Positions 31,427 through 40,246 of a stretch of 64,000 nt of DNA are shown here, in pieces (position 1 is the first letter of the stretch; every line of letters begins with the position of its first letter). The translations under genes were made by a program, and so were the position numbers. The DNA comes from Jannaschia seosinensis (GTDB lineage: Bacteria; Pseudomonadota; Alphaproteobacteria; Rhodobacterales; Rhodobacteraceae). The notes under the pieces are model-generated. The model ran no database searches, was not told where the DNA came from, and was given only the letters and a program-made list of their open reading frames with translations. The stretch spans positions 17,276 through 81,275 of the forward strand of contig NZ_CYPR01000046.1 in assembly GCF_001408515.1 (NCBI RefSeq), read 5' to 3'.

Positions 31427-32433
31427 GCCACCGCCTCCTTGGCCGTATGGGCAAGCGGATGGAAGCAGGCGACGTCGTGGTTCGGCGCCACCACCTCGCG
31501 CAGCGGGTTCTCCGCATGGCACCGGTCGAAGGCCAGCGGACAGCGGTCGCGGAACGGACAGGCCGACGGCGCCGCGCCCAGCATCGGCGGCTGCCCCTCG
31601 ATCACCTGAAGCTTGTCGGCCCGCGCCCCCGTCACCGTCGGAATCGTCCGGAGCAGCGCGCGGGTGTAAGGGTGACGCGGATCGTTGAAGAGCGGATGGA
31701 CCGGCGCATGCTCCACCACCTGCCCGCCATACATCACCATGACGCGGTCGGCGATGCCGGCGACGACGCCCAGATCGTGCGTGATCCAGACGATCGCCAT
31801 GCCGAGACGGGCACGCAGATCCTCCACGATCTCGAGGATCTGGGCCTGGATCGTGACGTCGAGCGCCGTCGTCGGCTCGTCCGCGATCAGCACCTTCGGG
31901 TCGCAGGCCAGCGCGATGGCAATCATCACCCGCTGCCGCATGCCGCCCGAAAACTGGTGCGGATAATCCGACAGCCGCCCGCGCGCGCCGGGTATCCCCA
32001 CCAGCTCCAGCAGCTCGACCGCCCGTTCGCGCGCCTGACGCTTGTTGAGCCCCATGTGACGGCGGATCGGCTCGATGATCTGGAAACCGACGGTGAAGAC
32101 CGGGTTGAGCGACGTCATCGGGTCCTGAAAGATGAACCCGACCTCGCCGCCGCGCACGTCGCGCAGCCGCGCCGGGCTGACCTTGAGCAGATCCTCCCCG
32201 TCGAGAAGCACCTCGCCCCCGCGCACCTCGGCGGGCGGCATCGGCAACAGACCGACCAGCGACATCATGGTCACGGACTTGCCGGACCCGCTCTCTCCCA
32301 CGACGCCGAGCAACTCCCCCGGCTTCACATCGAAGCTCACCGAGTTGACGGCATGCACCTCGCCGCCGCGCGTCTGAAATACGGTGCGAAGGTCGCGGAC
32401 CTCCAGCACCGGTCTGGCGTCGCCTGCCGGCAT
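31423..32433 (-). CDS. ABC transporter ATP-binding protein, DppD/OppD type
   Basis: The first gene of the importer operon encodes a 336-residue ATPase: Walker [10 protein letters not shown], signature FSGGMRQRV, Walker [13 protein letters not shown], and the C-terminal cluster [16 protein letters not shown]. It pairs with the next gene product to drive import. The promoter should lie in the 186 bp before it, shared with divergent argE. A weak TTGCGG/TAGCGT pair with 16-bp spacing is present near 32490-32515 on the minus strand. Confidence 0.94.
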
Positions 32434-32619
32434 TCGCCACCCCCGTCGTTTCCCCGCCGGGTCGTTCGTGCCCGGTTCGCGCCTACGCTAGCAGATGATC
32501 CTCCTCCCGCAAGAGTTGTGCCTCTTTCGCGGGCAAATCTTGACGAGCGCCTCTTTTCCGGGCGCCCAGCTTGACCTTCGCCCTCCGGCGCAGCACCCAT
32601 GAGACGAAGGAGCACCGCG

Positions 32620-33786
32620 ATGCCAAAGCCAATGACCCTCACCGCCCGCGAGATTCTGGACCGGCTCGTGGCCTTTCCGACCGTCAGCCGGGATTCCAAT
32701 CTCGATCTTATCGACTGGGTCGAGGAATACCTCGCCTCGCATGGCGTCGCCGCGCGGCGGGTCTACGACGCGACCGGAAGGAAGGCCGCGCTCTATGCCA
32801 ATGCCGGGCCCGAGGTCGAAGGCGGCGTGGTCCTGTCGGGTCATACCGATGTCGTGCCCGTGGATGGCCAGAACTGGAGCTTCGACCCCTTCGCCGTGAC
32901 CGAGGCGAACGGCCGCCTCTACGGCCGCGGCACCTGCGACATGAAGGGGTTCGATGCCATCGCGCTCGCCATGGTGCCGCACGCGCTCGCCATCGGCGTG
33001 ACCCGCCCGCTGCAGATCGCGCTCAGCTACGACGAGGAGGTCGGCTGCATCGGCGCGCCGCCGATGATCGACGACATGCTCAGGCACCTGCCCCGCGCCG
33101 CCGCCGCCATCATCGGTGAGCCTTCGATGCTGCGCCCCGTCACCGGGCACAACGCCTCGACCATCACCGATATCCACGTCCACGGCTACGAGGTCCATTC
33201 CTCCAAGCTCCCCGAGGGGGTCAGCGCGATCCACGAGGCGGGGCGCGTCCTGCAATGGGTCAACGACCACAACGCCGAATGCCGGGCCGCGACGCCGGAC
33301 CCAATCTCGGCCACCTTCGACCCGCCGCATGCCACGACCCATGTCGGCACGATCCAGGGCGGCACGGCGCATAACATCACGGCCAAGGACTGCACCTTCA
33401 AGCTGGGCTTTCGCGTGCCCGCGGGCGACGACGTGGCCCGCCACGAGGCGGCGCTCGACGCGTTCCTGACGCAGCTCGACGGCCAGCTGCGCGCCCGCCA
33501 TCCCGAGGCCGGCGTCACCTGGTCGCGCAATCTCGGTGTGCCCGGCCTGCGCCCGGAGACCGACGGCGTGGCCGAGGCGCTGATCCGGCAGTTGACGGGC
33601 GACAACGGCACCCATGTCGTCACCTACGGCACCGAGGCCGGCCAGTTCCAGGACCGCGGCTATTCCGCCGTCGTCTGCGGCCCCGGCGACATCGCGCAGG
33701 CCCACCAGCCCGACGAGTGGATCGCCACGGAGCAGTTCCAGCGCGGCGAGGCCCTGATGCGGCGGGTCGTCGAAACGCTGGTCTGA
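32620..33786 (+). CDS. argE: Acetylornithine deacetylase family protein (M20)
   Basis: The 388-residue protein belongs to the M20 metallopeptidases. Metal and catalytic motifs are SGHTDVVPVDGQNW, YGRGTCDMKG, SYDEEVGC (catalytic Glu pair) and GTEAGQFQ, in the order expected for ArgE. ArgE removes acetate from N-acetylornithine in arginine synthesis. Start 32620 has AAGGAG 8 nt upstream. The gene is divergent from a peptide importer and followed by an M20 amidohydrolase two genes on, so it may act on imported N-acyl amino acids rather than in biosynthesis. Confidence 0.88.
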   Translation: MPKPMTLTAREILDRLVAFPTVSRDSNLDLIDWVEEYLASHGVAARRVYDATGRKAALYANAGPEVEGGVVLSGHTDVVPVDGQNWSFDPFAVTEANGRLYGRGTCDMKGFDAIALAMVPHALAIGVTRPLQIALSYDEEVGCIGAPPMIDDMLRHLPRAAAAIIGEPSMLRPVTGHNASTITDIHVHGYEVHSSKLPEGVSAIHEAGRVLQWVNDHNAECRAATPDPISATFDPPHATTHVGTIQGGTAHNITAKDCTFKLGFRVPAGDDVARHEAALDAFLTQLDGQLRARHPEAGVTWSRNLGVPGLRPETDGVAEALIRQLTGDNGTHVVTYGTEAGQFQDRGYSAVVCGPGDIAQAHQPDEWIATEQFQRGEALMRRVVETLV

Positions 33787-33790
33787 CGGG

Positions 33791-34666
33791 GTGGAGGGCG
33801 ACGGCGCCGAGGAGATCTCGGCCGACCCCGACCTGATCATCGGCAAGCTCGACGCTTGGGTCGAAGGCTTCGTGCGGCTGCTGCCCAATTTCGCCGTCGC
33901 GCTCGGGCTGCTGGCGGTCTTCGTGATCCTCGGCATGGCCGCCGCGTGGACAATCCGGCACACCGCCTGGGGGCCGGAGCGCGACGATCTCGGCCGCGTC
34001 ACCGGCAGCCTCGCCAAATGGTCGATCTGGATCGCCGGCGCGATGCTGGCGCTCACCGTCGTGGCGCCGTCGATCGAGCCGATCGACCTGATCGCGGGGC
34101 TGGGCATCGGGTCGGTCGCCATCGGCTTCGCCTTCAAGGACATCCTGCAGAACATGCTGGCGGGCATCCTCATCCTGATCCGGCAGCCGTTCCGGGTGGG
34201 CGACCAGATCGTCAACGGCGACTACGAGGGCACGGTCGAGCATATTGAGACCCGCGCCACCAAGATCCGAACCTATGACGGCCGCCGCGTCGTGATCCCG
34301 AACGCGGAGGTCTATACCTCGGCGGTCATCGTCAACACCGCCTTCGACAAACGCCGCTCGCAGCAGGACTTTCCAGTCCGCCTCGCCGACGACTGGCCGC
34401 GTGCCGTCGAGATCGCCCGGCACGCCGCGCGCCGGGTGGAGGGTGTGGCCGCCGATCCCGCCCCCGACGCGCAGGGGCAGGATGTGGGCGACCTCGCCAA
34501 GCTGGTCCGCGTGCGCTGGTGGACCGACCCCGACGAGGCCACCGTGATCCGCGTCGCGTCCGACGTGCGGCTTGCGGTGGATGGTGCCTTGCGCGCCGCC
34601 GGGTTCGAGGCGCCGCTGCGCACCGATCTGCACCTGGACGGCAGGGTGGCGCGGGACGAGGACTGA
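33791..34666 (+). CDS. MscS-family mechanosensitive channel
   Basis: The 291-residue membrane protein has three predicted helices: LPNFAVALGLLAVFVILGM, WSIWIAGAMLALTVVAP and the pore helix region LIAGLGIGSVAIGFAFKDI followed by QNMLAGILILI. The Gly/Ala packing of TM3 and the ensuing RVGDQIVNGDYEGTVEHI beta domain with VVIPNAEVYTSAVI are MscS hallmarks. It opens under membrane tension to release solutes. The start is GTG, 4 nt after the argE stop, so it is in one transcription unit with argE. Confidence 0.92.
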   Translation: MEGDGAEEISADPDLIIGKLDAWVEGFVRLLPNFAVALGLLAVFVILGMAAAWTIRHTAWGPERDDLGRVTGSLAKWSIWIAGAMLALTVVAPSIEPIDLIAGLGIGSVAIGFAFKDILQNMLAGILILIRQPFRVGDQIVNGDYEGTVEHIETRATKIRTYDGRRVVIPNAEVYTSAVIVNTAFDKRRSQQDFPVRLADDWPRAVEIARHAARRVEGVAADPAPDAQGQDVGDLAKLVRVRWWTDPDEATVIRVASDVRLAVDGALRAAGFEAPLRTDLHLDGRVARDED

Positions 34667-34729
34667 CCCCTTGCGGCCCCGGCCCGGAGGGTGTGTTCTC
34701 CGCGCGCACCGTCAACCGGAGGAACCAGG

Positions 34730-35890
34730 ATGCCCGTCAAGAACCGCTTTGCCGAATTGCTGCCCGAAATCACCGAATGGCGGCGCGACCTGCACGAAAA
34801 CCCCGAGATCCTGTTCGACACGCACCGCACCTCCGGGCTCGTGGCCGAAAAGCTGCGCGCCTTCGGCTGCGACGAGGTGGTCGAGGGGATCGGCCGCACC
34901 GGCGTCGTCGGCGTGATCCGGGGCAAGACGGATTCGGGCAAGGTCATCGGCCTGCGCGCCGACATGGACGCGCTGCCGATCCACGAGCAGACCGGCCGGC
35001 CCTGGGCCAGCAAGACCGACGGCGCGATGCATGCCTGCGGCCATGACGGCCACACGTCCATGCTGCTCGGCGCGGGCAAGTACCTCGCCGAGACGCGCAA
35101 TTTCGACGGCACCGTCGTGCTGATCTTCCAGCCCGCCGAAGAAGGCGGCGGCGGCGGCAAGGAGATGTGCGACGACGGCATGATGGACCGCTGGAACATC
35201 CAGGAGGTCTACGGAATGCACAACTGGCCCGGCCGCCCGGTCGGCAGCTTCGCAATCCGCCCCGGCGCGTTCTTCGCCGCGACCGACGTGTTCAGCATCG
35301 AACTCGAGGGCAAGGGCGGCCACGCCGCCAAGCCGCACGAGGTCGTCGATACCGGGCTGATGGCCGCCCACCTGATCACCGCGCTGCAAAGCATCGTCTC
35401 GCGCAACGCCGATCCGGTCGATCAGATCGTGGTCTCCGTCACCTCGATGGAATCGTCGTCCAAGGCGTTCAACGTCATCCCCCAGCGGGTGCAGCTCAAG
35501 GGAACCGTCCGCACCATGTCGCCCGAGATGCGCGACCTCGCCGAAAAGCGCATCGGCGAGATCTCCGCGGGCATCGCCGCGACCTTCGGCGGCACGGCGC
35601 AGGTGGATTACCAGCGCAACTATCCGGTCATGGTCAACCACGAGGAGCAGACCGAGTTCGCCGCCGAGGTGGCCCGCGCCGTATCGGGCATCTGCGACGA
35701 GGCCCCCCTCGTGATGGGCGGCGAGGATTTCGCCTTCATGCTGGAGGAACGCCCCGGCGCCTACATCCTCGTGGGCAACGGCGACACCGCGCCCGTCCAT
35801 CACCCCGAGTACGATTTCACCGACGAGGCGATCCCCGCCGGCTGCTCCTGGTGGGCGGAAATCGTGGAGCGGCGGCTGCCTGCGGCCTGA
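34730..35890 (+). CDS. M20 amidohydrolase (hippurate hydrolase/N-acyl-amino acid hydrolase type)
   Basis: The 386-residue enzyme shows the amidohydrolase subfamily motifs: WRRDLHENPE near the N-terminus, GLRADMDALP, MHACGHDGHT, QPAEEGGGGG with catalytic Glu residues, and GGEDFAFML at the C-terminus. Family members cleave hippurate, N-acetyl amino acids or IAA conjugates. Start 34730 is preceded by GGAGG at 7-nt spacing. It lies in the same direction as argE and mscS and could process the solute imported by the divergent ABC system. Confidence 0.92.
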   Translation: MPVKNRFAELLPEITEWRRDLHENPEILFDTHRTSGLVAEKLRAFGCDEVVEGIGRTGVVGVIRGKTDSGKVIGLRADMDALPIHEQTGRPWASKTDGAMHACGHDGHTSMLLGAGKYLAETRNFDGTVVLIFQPAEEGGGGGKEMCDDGMMDRWNIQEVYGMHNWPGRPVGSFAIRPGAFFAATDVFSIELEGKGGHAAKPHEVVDTGLMAAHLITALQSIVSRNADPVDQIVVSVTSMESSSKAFNVIPQRVQLKGTVRTMSPEMRDLAEKRIGEISAGIAATFGGTAQVDYQRNYPVMVNHEEQTEFAAEVARAVSGICDEAPLVMGGEDFAFMLEERPGAYILVGNGDTAPVHHPEYDFTDEAIPAGCSWWAEIVERRLPAA

Positions 35891-35920
35891 ACGGGGCCGC
35901 GGGCCGGGGCGCGTGCGATA

Positions 35921-37498
35921 CTACGCGTCCCGCAAGGCCCGCCGCATGACCTTGCCCGTCGCCGTCATCGGCAGGGCCTCGACGAAGCGGACCGCGCGCG
36001 GCGCCATATGCGGCGACAGACGCGTGCGGACCCAGTCGATCAACTCCGCTTCCATCTCCGCCGACCCCGCCTCCGCCTCCGCCACGACGAAGGCCGTTAC
36101 CGCCGTGCCGCGCACGGGATCGGGCAGACCGACCACCGCGCAATTCACCACCCCCGGATGGGCGTTGAGGCACGTCTCCACCTCCACCGGCCCGATTCGG
36201 TAGCCGGCGGAGTTGATGACGTCGTCATCCCGCGCCACGTAGACGATCACCGCCCCCTCGCGCCGCCCCAGATCGCCCGTCCGCAACCAGCCGTCGCGCC
36301 ACTTCTGCGCCGTTTCCTCCGGCTTGTTCCAGTATCGCAGGAATGCCGCCGGAGAGCCGCGCGCGCAGATCTCCCCGACCTCCCCGTCGGCCACCGCGCG
36401 GCCCGTCTCGTCCAGAACCTCGACATCCACACCCGGCACCGCCCGGCCCAGCGTCCCTTCCCCGCCCGACTGCGTCCCGGCACATCGCGCCATCACGAGG
36501 TTGCACTCGGTCTGGCCGTAGATCTCGTTGATCGGAACGCCGAGGGTGTCGCGCCCCCAGCCGATCAGATCGGCACCCAGCGCCTCGCCGCCCGATATGA
36601 CCGCCCGCAGCGCAAGGCCCGGCGGCGGCGCGCTTCGCCGCAACATCCGCAGCGCGGTCGGCGGCAGGAACGCGACACTCACCCGCTCCTCCGCCATCAG
36701 CCGCCACGCCATCTCCGGCTCGAACTTGGCCAGCCGCTTCGCCACGAGGGGGACCCCGAACCACAGGCAGGGCATCGCGAGGTCCATCAGACCCCCGATC
36801 CACGCCCAGTCCGCCGGCGTCCACCCGACGTCGCCCGAAACCGGGAAGCCGGCGAACGCCGTCTCAAGACAGGGCAGATGTCCCATCAGGAACCGGTGGG
36901 CATGCAGCACACCCTTCGGCTCTCCGGTCGTGCCGGAGGTGTAGATCATCATCGCCGGATCCTCGGGACCCACCGCGACCCGTTCGACCGGCGCGCCCGG
37001 CACCCACGCATCCACATCGAGCCGGAGGGTGAGGTCCGGAAGGTCGAGGCCCTCAAGCTTCGCCAACCCGCCCGCATCCCCGATCACCGCCCGCGCCGCC
37101 GAATCGCGCAGCCGGTAATCCAGCGCCTCCGGACCGAACAGCGTGAAGAGCGGCAGCGACACGGCCCCGAGCTTCATCGCCGCGAAATGCGCGACCATGA
37201 CCTCCGCCCGCTGCGGCAGCAGGATCGCCACCCGGTCGCCCCGCCCGACCCCGGCGCGCGCCAGATCGCCCGCCATCGCGTCGGATGCGGCCTTCAACTC
37301 GCCATAGGTCCAGACCCGGCGCCCTTCCGACAGATCGACGATCGCGGTCCGGTCCGGCTCCGCCTCGGCCCAGCTGTCGCAACATCCCGCCGCAATGTCG
37401 AACCCGGCCGGGATGTCCCACGCGAAGGACGCGCGCATCGCATCCCACGCATCGAGGCGCGCAATCGTGCGCCGCGCCGCCGCGTCCGCCGCGATCAC
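35921..37498 (-). CDS. AMP-forming acyl-CoA synthetase
   Basis: This 525-residue ligase of the ANL superfamily has the P-loop YTSGTTGEPKG, the YGQTECN A5 motif, WLRTGDLGR and the catalytic Lys region MTATGKVMRR. It is closer to medium-chain or acetate-type acyl-CoA synthetases than to PrpE; the acyl chain is not predictable. The start is GTG overlapping the preceding lipoprotein stop (GTGA); longer frames upstream are shadows. It converges on the amidohydrolase with a 30-bp gap. Confidence 0.9.
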   Translation of the reverse strand: MIAADAAARRTIARLDAWDAMRASFAWDIPAGFDIAAGCCDSWAEAEPDRTAIVDLSEGRRVWTYGELKAASDAMAGDLARAGVGRGDRVAILLPQRAEVMVAHFAAMKLGAVSLPLFTLFGPEALDYRLRDSAARAVIGDAGGLAKLEGLDLPDLTLRLDVDAWVPGAPVERVAVGPEDPAMMIYTSGTTGEPKGVLHAHRFLMGHLPCLETAFAGFPVSGDVGWTPADWAWIGGLMDLAMPCLWFGVPLVAKRLAKFEPEMAWRLMAEERVSVAFLPPTALRMLRRSAPPPGLALRAVISGGEALGADLIGWGRDTLGVPINEIYGQTECNLVMARCAGTQSGGEGTLGRAVPGVDVEVLDETGRAVADGEVGEICARGSPAAFLRYWNKPEETAQKWRDGWLRTGDLGRREGAVIVYVARDDDVINSAGYRIGPVEVETCLNAHPGVVNCAVVGLPDPVRGTAVTAFVVAEAEAGSAEMEAELIDWVRTRLSPHMAPRAVRFVEALPMTATGKVMRRALRDA

Positions 37499-37977
37499 CC
37501 TGCCCGCGCCAGCGTCACCGGATGCAGCCCCGCCAGCGGCAGGCCCAGCGCCTGCGCCGCCGAGAGCGAAATCTGCGCGCCCCCCGTCCCGCCCAGCGGG
37601 CGCAGCGTCACGGCAATGGCCTCGCCCGAACCGGTGCGGACCGTGCCGGGCATCTCGGACGACACGAGGTCCGTCTTGACCCAGAGGCCCGGATCGGTCG
37701 GATTGCCCAGCGATACCGTCGCCACGCCCAGCTCCCCGCCCGCAGGCGCGGTCGCCGCCGCCGCGCGGGCCGCCGACTTCTGCGCCTCGCTCACCGTGTC
37801 GAGCGCGGCGGCCTGCGTGGCCGGGCCCGTCAGAACCGGCCGTGGCGCCGGCGCGGGGGCGGCCTGCGCCGGCCTCTGAACCGGACGGCGGACATCGTCG
37901 CGACCCGAGGTCGGCAGATCGGAACAACCCGCCAGCAGGACGGCCAGTCCCGTGACGATGATGACGTGGCGCGGCAT
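37495..37977 (-). CDS. Lipoprotein of the 'D-galactarate dehydratase-like' group
   Basis: The 160-residue protein has a lipoprotein signal (VLLAGCSD lipobox), a Pro/Ala-rich linker, and a C-terminal domain with GLWVKTDLVSSEMPG, IAVTLRPLGG and QISLSAAQALGLPLAGL. The tail resembles the double-psi barrel pattern of RlpA-like domains (dLSxxAAxxLG), so a cell-envelope role is more likely than a dehydratase. This is inference from pattern only. The start follows AAGGGG at about 6 nt. Its stop overlaps the acyl-CoA synthetase GTG. Confidence 0.78.
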   Translation of the reverse strand: MPRHVIIVTGLAVLLAGCSDLPTSGRDDVRRPVQRPAQAAPAPAPRPVLTGPATQAAALDTVSEAQKSAARAAAATAPAGGELGVATVSLGNPTDPGLWVKTDLVSSEMPGTVRTGSGEAIAVTLRPLGGTGGAQISLSAAQALGLPLAGLHPVTLARAG

Positions 37978-38074
37978 GATGATCCCCTTCACTGCGATGC
38001 GGCTCAGCTTAACGCACCATCTGCGGCTGTCAGCCCCACTTGTAGCGCACCGCCCCGACGCATAGCGTAAGGTC

Positions 38075-39097
38075 ATGAAAAGTTTTGCCCCGCTCATCGA
38101 CCCGTTCGCGCGTGCGATCGACTATCTGCGCGTCTCGGTCACCGATCGCTGCGACTTCCGCTGCACGTATTGCATGGCGGAACACATGACCTTCCTGCCC
38201 AAGAAAGAGCTTCTGACGCTTGAGGAGCTGGACCGCCTCTGCACCGCCTTCGTGCGGATGGGGGTGCGAAAGCTGCGCATCACCGGCGGAGAACCGCTGG
38301 TCCGCAAGGGCATCATGACCTTCTTCGAAAGCATGTCGCGCCATTTGGACCGCGCCCCCGGCGAACGCGGCCTGGACGAGCTGACGCTGACCACCAACGG
38401 CAGCCAGCTCGAACGCTTCGCCCGGCCGCTCCACGATGCGGGCGTGCGGCGGATCAACGTCTCGCTCGACACGCTGGACGCCGACAAGTTCCGGGCGATC
38501 ACCCGCTGGGGCAGCCTCGACAAGGTGATGCGCGGGATCGACGCCGCCCGTAACGCGGGGCTGCGGATCAAGATCAACACCGTCGCGCTCAGGGGCTTCA
38601 ATGAGGCCGAACTCTTCGACCTTGCGGAGTGGTGCGCGCGCGAGGACATGGACCTCACCTTCATCGAGGTCATGCCGATGGGCGACATGGGAGAGGTCCA
38701 GCGCCTCGATCAATATTGGCCGCTCAAGGACCTGCGCGCCCGGTTGGCGGAGCGCTACACCCTCACCGAACTGGCGCATCGCACCGGCGGGCCCGCCCGT
38801 TACGTGCGGCTGGAGGAGACGGGCCAGCAGATCGGCTTCATCACCCCGCTGACGCATAATTTCTGCGAAAGCTGCAACCGCGTCCGCGTCACCTGCACGG
38901 GCGAACTCTACATGTGCCTCGGGCAGGAGGACATGGCCGACCTGCGCGCGCCGCTGCGCGCCTCGGAGGCGGATGCGAGCCTGGAGGAGGCGATCCGCGC
39001 CGCGATCGCGCGCAAGCCCAAGGGCCACGATTTCGACTATTCGCGCCAGACGATCGGCGGACAGGTCACCCGCCACATGTCCCATACCGGCGGGTAA
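38075..39097 (+). CDS. moaA: GTP 3',8-cyclase MoaA
   Basis: MoaA is a radical SAM enzyme making the first intermediate of molybdopterin. The N-terminal SAM cluster is Cys26-x3-Cys30-x2-Cys33 (CDFRCTYC), and the C-terminal GTP-binding cluster is Cys264-x2-Cys267-x13-Cys281, exactly as required. The ITGGEP glycine motif is present. The 340-residue length is normal; the very C-terminal end reads SHTGG, a variant of the usual Gly-Gly tail needed for activity. Molybdopterin is the cofactor of the cox-type enzyme encoded 10 kb downstream. Confidence 0.97.
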   Translation: MKSFAPLIDPFARAIDYLRVSVTDRCDFRCTYCMAEHMTFLPKKELLTLEELDRLCTAFVRMGVRKLRITGGEPLVRKGIMTFFESMSRHLDRAPGERGLDELTLTTNGSQLERFARPLHDAGVRRINVSLDTLDADKFRAITRWGSLDKVMRGIDAARNAGLRIKINTVALRGFNEAELFDLAEWCAREDMDLTFIEVMPMGDMGEVQRLDQYWPLKDLRARLAERYTLTELAHRTGGPARYVRLEETGQQIGFITPLTHNFCESCNRVRVTCTGELYMCLGQEDMADLRAPLRASEADASLEEAIRAAIARKPKGHDFDYSRQTIGGQVTRHMSHTGG

Positions 39098-39171
39098 CGC
39101 GGCGCCCGCATGACCGGCTTCGCCCCCCCCGGGCGCCGCCCCCGGCCCACCCCGATGAAGGAACGGCAACA

Positions 39172-39630
39172 GTGAAACTCATCCTCCTGCGCCACGCGAA
39201 ATCGGATTGGACGGATCCCGATCAGGACGACCACGAGCGTCCGCTCAACGAACGCGGCCGACATGCGGCCACCGCGCTCGGGGATTGGCTGCGCTCGCGC
39301 GGCTACCTGCCAACCCACGTGCTGTGCTCCGACGCGACCCGCACGCGGCAGACGCTGGAGGGGCTCGCGCTGCCCGAGACACCGACGGAATACCGCGCCG
39401 ATCTCTACCTCTCGGGGGCCGGCACGATCCTCGATCTCGCAAAGGATTCGGACGCGGAATGCCTGCTCATCGTCGCGCACAGCCCCGGCATCGGACAGGC
39501 GGCGGGGATGGCTTGCGTGACGCCGCCGAACGATCCAGACTTCGGCCGCTATCCGACCGGGGCCTGCACCGTGATCGACAACGGCATCCCCGGCCGCTGT
39601 CTGGATTTCACGACGCCGCGCGCGCTCTGA
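39172..39630 (+). CDS. SixA-like histidine phosphatase
   Basis: The 152-residue protein starts at a GTG (MKLILLRHAKSDW) with the RHxK active site (His8) and a second His in LIVAHSPG, the phosphohistidine phosphatase pattern. SixA-type enzymes dephosphorylate His in phosphorelay (Hpt) proteins; the Hpt-containing kinase at 21.4 kb is a conceivable target but there is no direct link. AAGGA lies roughly 10 nt before the GTG. It converges on the Lrp-type regulator with a 15-bp gap. Confidence 0.88.
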   Translation: MKLILLRHAKSDWTDPDQDDHERPLNERGRHAATALGDWLRSRGYLPTHVLCSDATRTRQTLEGLALPETPTEYRADLYLSGAGTILDLAKDSDAECLLIVAHSPGIGQAAGMACVTPPNDPDFGRYPTGACTVIDNGIPGRCLDFTTPRAL

Positions 39631-39645
39631 TCCCCGCCCGGCCGC

Positions 39646-40107
39646 TCAGATCGGCAGGGCGAGGCTCGACTTGATCTCCTCCATCGACAGGAGCGCGGTG
39701 ACGTTGAACACCCGCACCTCCGAAATCAGCGCCTGATAGAACTCGTCATAGGCCCGCGCATTGGCCACCCGCACCTTCAGGATATAGTCGATCTCCCCCG
39801 CCAGCCGGTGCGCCTCCTGAACCTCCGGCCGGGCCTTCAGGGCGGCGAGGAAGCGGGCCTGCCACTCCGTCTCATGTTCGCTGGTGCGGATCAGGACGAA
39901 AAAACACGCCTCCAGCCCCAGCGCATCCGGATCGACCACAACCTGCGGCGGCCCCATCACCCCCGCTTCGCGCATCTTGCGGACGCGATTCCACACGGGC
40001 GTCTTGGACGACCCCACCTTTCGCGCGATCTCGTCCAGCGATTGCCCCGCATCCGATTGCAGGGCGCGGAGGATTTTCCGGTCGAGATCGTCAAGACGGG
40101 CGGCCAT
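39646..40107 (-). CDS. Lrp/AsnC family transcriptional regulator
   Basis: The 153-residue protein has the AsnC-type helix-turn-helix (LDDLDRKILRALQSDAG, then the SSKTPVWNRVRKM recognition helix) and a C-terminal RAM domain with ACFFVLIRTSEH and VFNVTALLSMEEIK. It is divergent from cysG over 139 bp that hold three inverted repeats (40128-40213). This arrangement makes it the probable regulator of the sulfate assimilation operon, sensing a sulfur amino acid or precursor (inference). Confidence 0.92.
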   Translation of the reverse strand: MAARLDDLDRKILRALQSDAGQSLDEIARKVGSSKTPVWNRVRKMREAGVMGPPQVVVDPDALGLEACFFVLIRTSEHETEWQARFLAALKARPEVQEAHRLAGEIDYILKVRVANARAYDEFYQALISEVRVFNVTALLSMEEIKSSLALPI

Positions 40108-40127
40108 TCGGCTTTCTCCTGTGGCTT

Positions 40128-40213
40128 GGAACAATGTCCCGCCACGCAGGCTCACGGGACAGGAATGTTCCTGTTATCGCCGCCCCCCTGCCAAAGATCC
40201 AGAACGATGTTCT
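40128..40213. promoter_or_regulatory. Three inverted repeats, candidate Lrp-type operators
   Basis: The repeats are GGAACAATGTCCC (40128-40140, imperfect), CAGGAATGTTCCTG (40160-40173, arms perfect with 2-nt centre) and AGAACGATGTTCT (40201-40213). Centres are about 33 and 41 bp apart, near three and four helical turns, suiting an octameric Lrp protein. A TATATC -10-like element (40213-40218) follows directly with only a poor -35, consistent with activation. Confidence 0.55.
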
Positions 40214-40246
40214 ATATCAGGGGACAGATTACCGGAGCGCGCCGCC

